Part shown: positions 1 to 4,996 of the stretch, piece after piece
How the letters are laid out: every line of letters begins with the position of its first letter
Numbering within the stretch: position 1 is the first letter of the stretch
Program-made: the position numbers and the translations under genes
Assembly: GCA_964346445.1 (NCBI GenBank)
Contig: CAYFUI010000015.1
Location: 1 to 15,179 of the forward strand
DNA: 15,179 nt
From: JAGOZV01 sp964346445
GTDB lineage: Bacteria > Patescibacteriota > Saccharimonadia > Saccharimonadales > Saccharimonadaceae
Reading direction: 5' to 3'
The notes under the pieces: model-generated
Database searches by the model: none
What the model was told of the DNA's origin: nothing
What the model saw: only the letters and a program-made list of their open reading frames with translations

Positions 1-98
1 AAAGCGCCTACTATTTAACTTTTGAAAATACAGCCGTTACACCAATAGGGGCTATTAATAAAAGCTATGGCTTTGCCGTCCGCTGCCTTATAGACTAA
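1..98 (+). CDS. C-terminal end of a FISUMP-domain surface protein (partial)
   Basis: The last 31 codons of a gene that starts left of the window are readable from base 3 and stop at TAA 96-98. The tail reads SAYYLTFENTAV, then a Gly/Ala/Asn turn, then GFAVRCLID. This is the ending typical of the Fibrobacter succinogenes major paralogous (FISUMP) domain, which closes with an aromatic-rich strand and G-F/S-x-V-R-C. In that family the domain sits at the C-terminus of secreted or cell-surface proteins, often lipoproteins or pilin-like proteins, and CPR genomes carry several copies. The exact function cannot be told from this fragment. The call rests only on the terminal motif. Confidence 0.6.
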   Translation, partial: SAYYLTFENTAVTPIGAINKSYGFAVRCLID

Positions 99-167
99 AA
101 GTATATCTTATAATTTAGCGCCCAGCCGCCGTGGTTGGAGTTCCATATAGCAATTTTTATTAGACTG

Positions 168-196
168 TTTACCTTTAACTAATTATTTGCTATTAT
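168..196 (+). promoter_or_regulatory. Promoter of the initiator tRNA gene
   Basis: A -35 box TTTACC (168-173) and a -10 box TATTAT (191-196) are separated by exactly 17 bases. The -10 ends 11 bases before the mature tRNA 5' end, leaving a 5' leader of only a few bases. Inferred from spacing and box similarity alone. Confidence 0.55.
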
Positions 197-207
197 AGTA
201 AACGTAC

Positions 208-285
208 CGCGGGATGGAGCAGTCTGGTTAGCTCGTGTGGCTCATAACCACAAGGTCGCTGGTTCAAATCCAGCTCCCGCTACCA
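208..285 (+). tRNA. Initiator tRNA-fMet (CAT), CCA encoded
   Basis: The full cloverleaf can be folded: acceptor 208-214 with 275-281, D-stem GAGC/GCTC (217-220, 231-234), anticodon stem 236-240/248-252 around the loop CTCATAA (anticodon CAT 243-245), T-stem GCTGG/CCAGC (258-262, 270-274), discriminator A282 and encoded CCA 283-285. Initiator identity comes from the unpaired first acceptor pair and the A11:U24 D-stem pair. Two deviations from the usual bacterial initiator are visible. The mismatch is C1-U72 rather than C1-A72. The three G:C pairs at the base of the anticodon stem are reduced to two, because position 29:41 is U:A. A good hairpin terminator follows directly. Confidence 0.93.
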
Positions 286-287
286 AG

Positions 288-320
288 AAAGGTCTTTCAG
301 GTTATGAAAGGTCTTTTTTT
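288..320 (+). terminator. Rho-independent terminator after tRNA-fMet
   Basis: The stem is CTTTCA (294-299) / TGAAAG (305-310) with loop GGTTA. It is extended by two G-U pairs (292-293 with 311-312) and by AAAG (288-291) against CTTT (313-316), and the T-run 314-320 follows. The last bases overlap the stop codon of the leftward flavoprotein gene, so the hairpin may also help end that transcript, although the T-run on that side is poor. Confidence 0.75.
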
Positions 321-1713
321 ATATAAACTTATCAGCGGTAATACGAATGGCTTCGCCCCACGTTAGGAAAGAATGTGGGGTGCTAGCTAATTGTGCAACA
401 TTCATTTTTGCATGAACAGCTAGCGCTATTTCGTTAATTAATTCACCAGCATAAGGGGCGATAATTGCTCCACCTAGCACTGTGCCGTCGGGTGCGGCAA
501 TTAGCTTAACCATGCCTGTTTGGTAGTTAGCTATAGTAGTTCTGGCTATTTCATTTAGGTTTGTCACCCTAGCTCTGTAGGCTGTCTTGGTAGCTATGGC
601 TTGGCGTTCTGTTAATCCTACCATGGCAATTCCTGGGTGAGTAAAGATAACTGTGGGAATGGCACTATAATTAGCAGCAGTTTTTTTGCGGTAAATTATG
701 TTACTAGCGGCGGCTTTTCCTTCCATAAGGCTAGTATGGGTTGGTACATGAGTGCGGTTAAAGTCTATGGCTTCGCCAACGGCATAAATGTGCCGGTTGC
801 TGGTGCGGAAGTAGTCATTTACTTCTATACCATTTTTGTTATAAGTCACCCTGGCATTTTTTAAACCTATATCAATATTGGGTACCTTTTTGTCAGCCAC
901 TAGCACCTGGTCTATCTTCAGGGCTCTTTCCGTTCCTCCTCTAGAAAGGACAGCTCTAATGTTAGAGCCCTCTTTAAAGGCAGCCACCACTTTAGTGTTA
1001 GTTAAAAAGGTTATACCATTATCTCTAGTTAGGGCTTTTTCGGCCATTTGGCTAACATCTTTATCAAAGGTGGGCAGCAAGCTGCGGGCACTTTGACTAA
1101 AATAAACCTTTGTGCCTAAAAGCGAGAACAGTTGCGCTTGTTCTAGGGCGACATTGCTTTCATTACCAATTATTAAAAGTGTTTTTGGTAACCGGGTAAC
1201 TTCGAGGGCACTGGTGGGTGTTAAGTAGTTTAAGCTACTTAAGCCAGGAATGGCAGGTACTTCCCAGCGGGCTCCGGTTGCTATAAGAAATTTACTGGCC
1301 GATAGGTGTTGGCGGTTTACGGTTATTTCATTTGGTGACAAGAAGTGGGCTTCGCCCTTATAAACATTAATGCCTAGTTTGTGATAGGCGGCCTGACTGG
1401 CTGGCGCACCAGTAGCTTTAACTGCTTCATTTTTCCATTTTTTTAATGCTGGAAGGCTAAAACCTAGATTACTTGTTCTTAAGCCAAATTGTTTACCTTT
1501 TTTAGCCCTATTTAATAAAATGGCACTTTTCAATAAAGCACCAACTGGTACATCGGTGTAGTTGGCCCAGTCGCCCCCCAGCTTGTCTGCCTCTATAATG
1601 GCAACGCTTAAGCCGGCTTCATTGGCATTTAACGCTGCTACATTACCGGCGGCGCCACTACCAATGACGATTAAGTCATAGTTAAATGAATGTTCCTTTT
1701 TTATTCCCACCAT
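319..1713 (-). CDS. Cysteine-less FAD/NAD(P) oxidoreductase, MerA/Lpd-like fold
   Basis: A 464-residue protein with the full layout of the pyridine-nucleotide-disulfide oxidoreductases: an N-terminal FAD-binding Rossmann motif GSGAAG (18-23) with acidic E41, a central nucleotide-binding domain, a second FAD motif IYAVGEA (about 310-315), and a C-terminal dimerisation domain from about 345. The active site is stripped. Where relatives have GGDCLNYGCVPSK, this protein has GGDWANYTDVPVG (46-58), so both redox cysteines are W49 and D54, and there is no cysteine in the whole protein. The central GxGxxG is degenerate (GNESNV, 183-188), the usual Asp of the GD motif is E314, and the C-terminal His-Pro is F449-L450 with E454 kept. 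The ending FLTWGEA resembles the PYLTMVEG stretch of mercuric reductase. A Shine-Dalgarno-like AAAGGA lies just before the ATG. It is the third gene of a leftward operon, 11 nt after the ATP-cone gene. Disulfide reductase activity is unlikely. It may bind FAD for another role. No frameshift is seen. Confidence 0.85.
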   Translation of the reverse strand: MVGIKKEHSFNYDLIVIGSGAAGNVAALNANEAGLSVAIIEADKLGGDWANYTDVPVGALLKSAILLNRAKKGKQFGLRTSNLGFSLPALKKWKNEAVKATGAPASQAAYHKLGINVYKGEAHFLSPNEITVNRQHLSASKFLIATGARWEVPAIPGLSSLNYLTPTSALEVTRLPKTLLIIGNESNVALEQAQLFSLLGTKVYFSQSARSLLPTFDKDVSQMAEKALTRDNGITFLTNTKVVAAFKEGSNIRAVLSRGGTERALKIDQVLVADKKVPNIDIGLKNARVTYNKNGIEVNDYFRTSNRHIYAVGEAIDFNRTHVPTHTSLMEGKAAASNIIYRKKTAANYSAIPTVIFTHPGIAMVGLTERQAIATKTAYRARVTNLNEIARTTIANYQTGMVKLIAAPDGTVLGGAIIAPYAGELINEIALAVHAKMNVAQLASTPHSFLTWGEAIRITADKFI

Positions 1714-1724
1714 ATATCCTTTTG

Positions 1725-2000
1725 TTATATTGTAACATTATATTGTTCATAAATGTAGGCTGCTTCTGGATGATATTGTCCTAAGAGGTGAACTACTTTG
1801 TCTTTGAGGTCTAAGCTGGTGACCTCTGGTTTTGTTTGGAGCCACTGTTTAATTTCATGGGTAACCTGCTCGGCTGTTTGCCTGGCACTTTTTTCGGGTT
1901 CGCGCACGTTCAAGCATGCCGCATAGATGGTATTTTTTAATTTGATTGGGTTAAACGGCTCAGGTTTTTTCTTGTGCTGTTTATGGACTATGGTAGCCAC
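1725..2000 (-). CDS. Stand-alone ATP-cone domain protein
   Basis: A 91-residue protein that is almost entirely one ATP-cone-like domain. It has the basic N-terminal strand, the EPFNPIKLKNTI segment (compare the epFd..KL signature), two helices, and a C-terminal stretch HPEAAYIYEQY that matches the usual cone ending. ATP-cones sense ATP/dATP in ribonucleotide reductases and in NrdR, but here there is no zinc ribbon and no reductase domain. The start is GTG at 2000-1998. The stop TAG of the upstream membrane-protein gene overlaps it by one base (TAGTG), so translation is probably coupled. The role is unknown. It may be a nucleotide-sensing subunit for its operon neighbours, which is inference from position only. 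Confidence 0.75.
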   Translation of the reverse strand: MATIVHKQHKKKPEPFNPIKLKNTIYAACLNVREPEKSARQTAEQVTHEIKQWLQTKPEVTSLDLKDKVVHLLGQYHPEAAYIYEQYNVTI

Positions 2001-2722
2001 TAATAACTCCCGGTTATTATAATTGGGGCAATTACCTCATTGACGTAAATGTATCCAGCTAAAATAATAAGGGCCGCCCCGCTGATAAATTGCAAGAAGC
2101 GTTTGTTTTTTTCACGCCATTTTTGTATTTTACCTAAACTATGCCCACTACCTACCATTGCCCAAACCACTAGTAGCGATGCAAGTGAAATAATGGTATA
2201 AACTATAATCCCCCCTAGTTGCATAAAAGGAGCCATTTGCAAGATTGCTAATGATGCCGCTAGTAATGGGGCCAGGATAAACAAGCCCTCTGCTAGGACA
2301 CTAACTAAACCCAGTGTAAAGGCCTCACCACTGTTTTTAGTTTTTTTGGCACGGGTAGTAATGTAAGTTGCCAAGTTTCTGGGTAGCCATAGGGAAGTGC
2401 CAGGCCCTTTATTGTAATAAAAAATCCAAACGGCCACACCAACTGTAGTAGCTAGTCCAACGGTTACCATCCATACTAGTTGATAATTTAGGCCGCCCTG
2501 GAGAGCTAACTCTACCAAGAAGGCTAAGGAGGAGAGCATTAAGATAGTCATGGTAGTGGCACCAAAAATAAAAGCAGACATTAAAGTTATTAGCCGGGCC
2601 TGTGATCTTTGGCCCGTTATGGCATGTCCGCTCATTAGGCTTAGCGCACTGACGCTTAGCTGGAAACTAGTGTGGATAATGCCAGCTAGTAGTATAATTA
2701 GTATAAGTGTTATTTCGTCCAT
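2000..2722 (-). CDS. Polytopic membrane protein of unknown function
   Basis: A 240-residue hydrophobic protein with about six membrane segments (near residues 4-25, 45-70, 80-102, 133-160, 165-190 and 212-235) and a basic cytosolic loop (about 104-130). The two halves each begin with a similar Gly/Ser/Leu-rich helix (HTSFQLSVSALSLMSGH; LGLVSVLAEGLFILAPLL), which suggests an inverted-repeat transporter of the general LysE/CcdA type. It has no cysteine, so thiol electron transport of the DsbD/CcdA kind is excluded. It is the first gene of the leftward operon. The ATG at 2722 is preceded by a purine-rich GAAGAGG 11 bases upstream. I do not recognise the family. The coding call is secure from operon structure and composition. 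Confidence 0.75.
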   Translation of the reverse strand: MDEITLILIILLAGIIHTSFQLSVSALSLMSGHAITGQRSQARLITLMSAFIFGATTMTILMLSSLAFLVELALQGGLNYQLVWMVTVGLATTVGVAVWIFYYNKGPGTSLWLPRNLATYITTRAKKTKNSGEAFTLGLVSVLAEGLFILAPLLAASLAILQMAPFMQLGGIIVYTIISLASLLVVWAMVGSGHSLGKIQKWREKNKRFLQFISGAALIILAGYIYVNEVIAPIIITGSY

Positions 2723-2757
2723 GTTTGTTTATGCCTCTTCCCCTTGTTTATACTCTT

Positions 2758-2787
2758 ATTTAAGCATAAAAGGAATGAATTTGTCAA
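2758..2787 (-). promoter_or_regulatory. Promoter of the leftward three-gene operon
   Basis: On the minus strand a perfect -35 box TTGACA (2787-2782) is followed after 18 bases by TTAAAT (2763-2758). That -10 box is preceded by TG plus one base, an extended -10 arrangement. It lies about 35 bases upstream of the ATG at 2722, leaving room for the GAAGAGG ribosome-binding site. Confidence 0.65.
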
Positions 2788-2792
2788 AAAAA

Positions 2793-2840
2793 CTGTACAA
2801 AATACCAAAATATGTTAAAATACTATTGCTTTTCTGTACA
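2793..2840. promoter_or_regulatory. Paired CTGTACA sites between divergent promoters (possible operator)
   Basis: The heptamer CTGTACA, which contains the palindrome TGTACA, occurs at 2793-2799 and again at 2834-2840, 41 bases apart (about four helical turns). One copy is just upstream of the leftward -35 box. The other falls where a -35 for the rightward gene would be. An operator function is inference from position and repetition. Confidence 0.3.
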
Positions 2841-2851
2841 TTATGTGTTAC

Positions 2852-2857
2852 TATAAT
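2852..2857 (+). promoter_or_regulatory. -10 box for the small acidic protein gene
   Basis: A consensus TATAAT lies 43 bases upstream of the ATG at 2901. No good -35 is present at 16-18 bases. TTGCTT (2826-2831) is 20 bases away. The transcript would begin near 2864 and contain the AAGGAAG ribosome-binding site. Confidence 0.45.
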
Positions 2858-2900
2858 ATTGTTAAACCATTAAATAAAACAAAAAGGAAGTAACAAAACA

Positions 2901-3110
2901 ATGGAAAATACATTAGGTCAAATTAACTTAAATGAGGTAGCTAGTGAAGTATTCATTAACACAGCTAACCTAACCGGTCAAGAAGAGGCGGCGCAAGCAG
3001 ACTTAGATTCTTGGAATATGGAACGTACAGACGAAGAGTTAGCGTTATTTATTCAAGGCCGGCTAAAGAAGATGAATTCAGACTTTTTCGACACTGAATT
3101 TTTGGCGTAA
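2901..3110 (+). CDS. Small acidic protein of unknown function
   Basis: A 69-residue, strongly acidic protein with no recognisable domain, signal peptide or membrane segment. It looks mostly helical: QEEAAQADLDSWNMERTDEE is followed by a basic patch GRLKKMN and an acidic-aromatic tail DFFDTEFLA. The evidence that it is real is a clear ribosome-binding site AAGGAAG ten bases before the ATG and a consensus -10 box upstream. Its last 33 bases overlap the 3' end of the convergent phosphatase gene, and no other ORF competes over the rest of its length. It shares a divergent control region with the flavoprotein operon. Function unknown. Confidence 0.65.
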   Translation: MENTLGQINLNEVASEVFINTANLTGQEEAAQADLDSWNMERTDEELALFIQGRLKKMNSDFFDTEFLA

Positions 3111-3854
3111 AGCCTGGACATCGGCTTCTAGGAAGTCATTCTGGGTTAAAAAGTTATCTAAAGATGAGTATTCTGTTTCGGCTTGCTGAAGGGCGGCTTC
3201 AAGATATTCCGGCTTAACGGATAGGACCGAGCGCATAAACTTGGAATGAGTTTGGGCAGCCCCAACATTTTTCTCTAAAGTCTCAACATAATTATTAGAG
3301 TATAAGTAATCCTTGAGAATTGTCTCTTTAGGCACTCCTAGAAGGTGTAGAACTAAGGACACTAATATGCCAGTCCGGTCTTTTCCGGCGGTGCAATGAA
3401 TCAGCGTGGCGCCCTTGGCATTAGTAATAACCTTAAGGGCATTGGTGAGTTGCCTAGCGGTAGCCGGGTTCGTTACTATTTGGCGATACATACTTTCCAT
3501 GTAGTCGCTAGCCATGTTTCCTGCCTGAGGGTTGTCCATTAAACTTTTTAGGCTTTCAGCCAGGTTAGGCCCTAGGGTTTGCTTAAGATTAGATACATCT
3601 CCGGCATCGATGGGGATTAAGTGAAGGTTTAAGGCGCTGGGTAATTTATCGGTACCGTCATGTGTTACTTCCCTGTTACTACGTAAGTCTATTACATCGG
3701 TAATATTAAGCGCCTCTAGCCGCTCTTGGCCTGCTGTTTTTAAATTAGCTAGGCTGGCCGACCGGTAAAGAACCCCAGGTTTTATGCCGGTAATAGCCGC
3801 TACATCACGACTGTTCCAACTGCCATCTAAATGTATGGATATCTCTTTTGTCAT
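3078..3854 (-). CDS. Tyrosine/serine (or phosphoinositide) phosphatase, Y_phosphatase3-like
   Basis: A 258-residue cytosolic phosphatase with the P-loop signature HCTAGKDRTG, with nucleophile C154 and R160. The CxxGKDR form with Asp and Lys inside the loop is typical of the Y_phosphatase3 family (PF13350; Mycobacterium MptpB, Listeria LipA), which act on phospho-amino acids or phosphoinositides. The N-terminal SWNSRDV (12-18) followed by GVLYRSASL and VIDLRSNRE (acidic-basic strand) are the other family landmarks, so the ATG at 3854 fits. C154 is the only cysteine. The gene begins 12 nt after the CCA end of a tRNA on the same strand and has no visible Shine-Dalgarno sequence, so it is probably expressed from the tRNA transcript. 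Its 3' end overlaps the convergent small gene by 33 bases. Confidence 0.88.
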   Translation of the reverse strand: MTKEISIHLDGSWNSRDVAAITGIKPGVLYRSASLANLKTAGQERLEALNITDVIDLRSNREVTHDGTDKLPSALNLHLIPIDAGDVSNLKQTLGPNLAESLKSLMDNPQAGNMASDYMESMYRQIVTNPATARQLTNALKVITNAKGATLIHCTAGKDRTGILVSLVLHLLGVPKETILKDYLYSNNYVETLEKNVGAAQTHSKFMRSVLSVKPEYLEAALQQAETEYSSLDNFLTQNDFLEADVQALRQKFSVEKV

Positions 3855-3866
3855 TATAAATTAAAA

Positions 3867-3943
3867 TGGTAGCACTGACTGGAATCGAACCAGTGACCTT
3901 AGGCTTATGAGTCCTACGCTCTAACCAACTGAGCTACAGTGCC
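3867..3943 (-). tRNA. tRNA-Met (CAT), elongator type; tRNA-Ile2 not excluded
   Basis: Minus-strand cloverleaf: acceptor GGCACTG with CAGTGCT (G1-U72 wobble), D-stem GCTC/GAGC, anticodon loop CTCATAA, variable region AGGTC, T-stem ACTGG/CCAGT, discriminator A and encoded CCA. G1-U72 with A73 resembles bacterial elongator tRNA-Met, for example that of Bacillus. A CAT anticodon could also belong to the TilS substrate tRNA-Ile2, and tilS is the divergent neighbour, so the identity is not fully settled. The anticodon stem UAGGA/GCCUA has an A31-G39 mismatch next to the loop. Confidence 0.9.
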
Positions 3944-3967
3944 GCAACGTGTAAGGTGCTATTAAGG

Positions 3968-3996
3968 ATTGTAGCAAAATAGGCGGTGGCTGTCGA
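3968..3996 (-). promoter_or_regulatory. Promoter of the CAT tRNA (and probably the phosphatase)
   Basis: On the minus strand a -35 box TCGACA (3996-3991, one base off consensus) is separated by 17 bases from TACAAT (3973-3968). The -10 lies 24 bases before the tRNA 5' end. Confidence 0.7.
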
Positions 3997-4044
3997 GGCT
4001 CTAGCCTGTTAATTTCCTCACTAGCAGCTAAGGGGTTACTAGGG

Positions 4045-4050
4045 TATGAT
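4045..4050 (+). promoter_or_regulatory. Possible -10 box of the tilS block
   Basis: TATGAT lies 8 bases before the tilS ATG (4059). If used, the transcript would start at or next to the start codon. No convincing -35 or TGn extension is present, so this is weak. It is listed because two other genes in the window show the same close -10/ATG arrangement. Confidence 0.3.
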
Positions 4051-4058
4051 AGAGGTTG

Positions 4059-4958
4059 ATGAATAAACAGCTTAATCCTCATAAAAAACAGCTAGTAGCA
4101 GTGAGTGGTGGTGTAGATTCGGTCGTGCTTTTAGATGTACTGGTTAAACAAGCCTCGCACCGGCCGGCTGGTGTCAGGAATAGTATAATCGTGGCCCATC
4201 TTGACCACGGTATTAGAAGTAACTCCCACCAGGATGCCCTTTTTGTGCAAACTTTAGCAGCTGCCTACCGGCTCCCATTAGTTATGACACAAGCAAAACT
4301 AGGGGCGGCGGCAAGTGAAGAAGCTGCCCGCCAAGCGCGTTATGCTTTTCTGAAAAAGGTAGCCCGTGAGCATGATGCAATTATCACAACAGGACACCAT
4401 GTGGATGATGTCGTGGAAAGCGTTATCATAAACTTAAAAAGGGGTACAGGCTGGCGCGGTATAGCGGTAATGGGGGCTGCAGGTGTTGAAAGGCCGTTTT
4501 TAAAATGGAATTGGCAAAAAAAGCAAATTTTAGATTATGCCAAAAAGAACGGCTTAAAGTGGATAGAAGATGAGACGAATGCTAGCAATGTCTATTTACG
4601 TAATATTGTGCGACATTCACTTAGTGACGTCACCATTGATAAGCAAGAGTTTTTAGCGTTACGTTCTCAGCAGTTAGTGCTTTCGCAAAAAATTAAAGAC
4701 ACCCTCCCTGCTATTATTAAACAATTAGAAACTGCTCCTGGTTCAAATAAATTCTCACGTTATTTTATAAATATGGTAGATGGGACGGTGGCATTTGAAA
4801 TTATCAGACACCTTACTAAAGGCTTTTTGACACCACCGCAAATAGAGCAAGCGGTGCTAGCTATTAAAACGCACAGGCCTGGTACTTTTTATACTGCTGG
4901 TAAACATGTTAAAATGTATTTTGACTCTCGTTTTTTCACCTTAAAAATGGTAGAATAG
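4059..4958 (+). CDS. tilS: tRNA(Ile)-lysidine synthetase TilS (short form)
   Basis: TilS adenylates C34 of tRNA-Ile(CAU) and attaches lysine, so the tRNA reads AUA instead of AUG. The protein is about 299 residues, near the size of the short Aquifex-type enzyme and lacking most of the C-terminal domains of E. coli TilS. Visible motifs are the PP-loop SGGVDS (16-21), HLDHGIR, SEEAARQARYAFL, the metal/ATP motif GHHVDDVVESVIINLKRG, and EDETNASNVYLRN. I prefer the ATG at 4059. A TTG at 4056 directly abuts the AGAGG motif and is unlikely. ftsH starts 38 bases downstream. tilS-ftsH linkage is common in bacteria (in Bacillus with hpt between them, absent here). The protein has no cysteine. Confidence 0.92.
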   Translation: MNKQLNPHKKQLVAVSGGVDSVVLLDVLVKQASHRPAGVRNSIIVAHLDHGIRSNSHQDALFVQTLAAAYRLPLVMTQAKLGAAASEEAARQARYAFLKKVAREHDAIITTGHHVDDVVESVIINLKRGTGWRGIAVMGAAGVERPFLKWNWQKKQILDYAKKNGLKWIEDETNASNVYLRNIVRHSLSDVTIDKQEFLALRSQQLVLSQKIKDTLPAIIKQLETAPGSNKFSRYFINMVDGTVAFEIIRHLTKGFLTPPQIEQAVLAIKTHRPGTFYTAGKHVKMYFDSRFFTLKMVE

Positions 4959-4996
4959 GTAGAGGAAAATGCTGAAAAATAATTAAGGGGAGCTCA

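Noticed and set aside
122..138. GC-rich hairpin CCAGCC/GGTTGG after the FISUMP gene as a terminator
   Set aside because: The stem is only 6 bp with one wobble, and the nearest T-run is 15 bases further on. It could be part of a terminator but is too weak to call.
637..1096. Two plus-strand frames (637-864, 878-1096) inside the flavoprotein gene
   Set aside because: They are antisense shadows of a gene with clear family homology.
2550..2873. 107-codon plus-strand frame across the divergent promoter region
   Set aside because: It runs antisense to the membrane-protein gene and through the leftward promoter, with no supporting signals.
3075..3103. AATTCAG/CTGAATT hairpin followed by five T as a terminator
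   Set aside because: It lies before the stop codon of the small protein gene, so it would produce a message without a stop. The 7-bp AT-rich stem with a 12-base loop is weak.
3849..3856. TATAATG at the phosphatase start as a leaderless promoter
   Set aside because: The TATAAT overlaps the start codon itself, so transcription would begin inside the gene. It is not usable as the -10 for this start.
4056..4058. TTG start for tilS three bases upstream
   Set aside because: It abuts the AGAGG motif with no spacing. The ATG at 4059 is at least as good and fits the family N-terminus.
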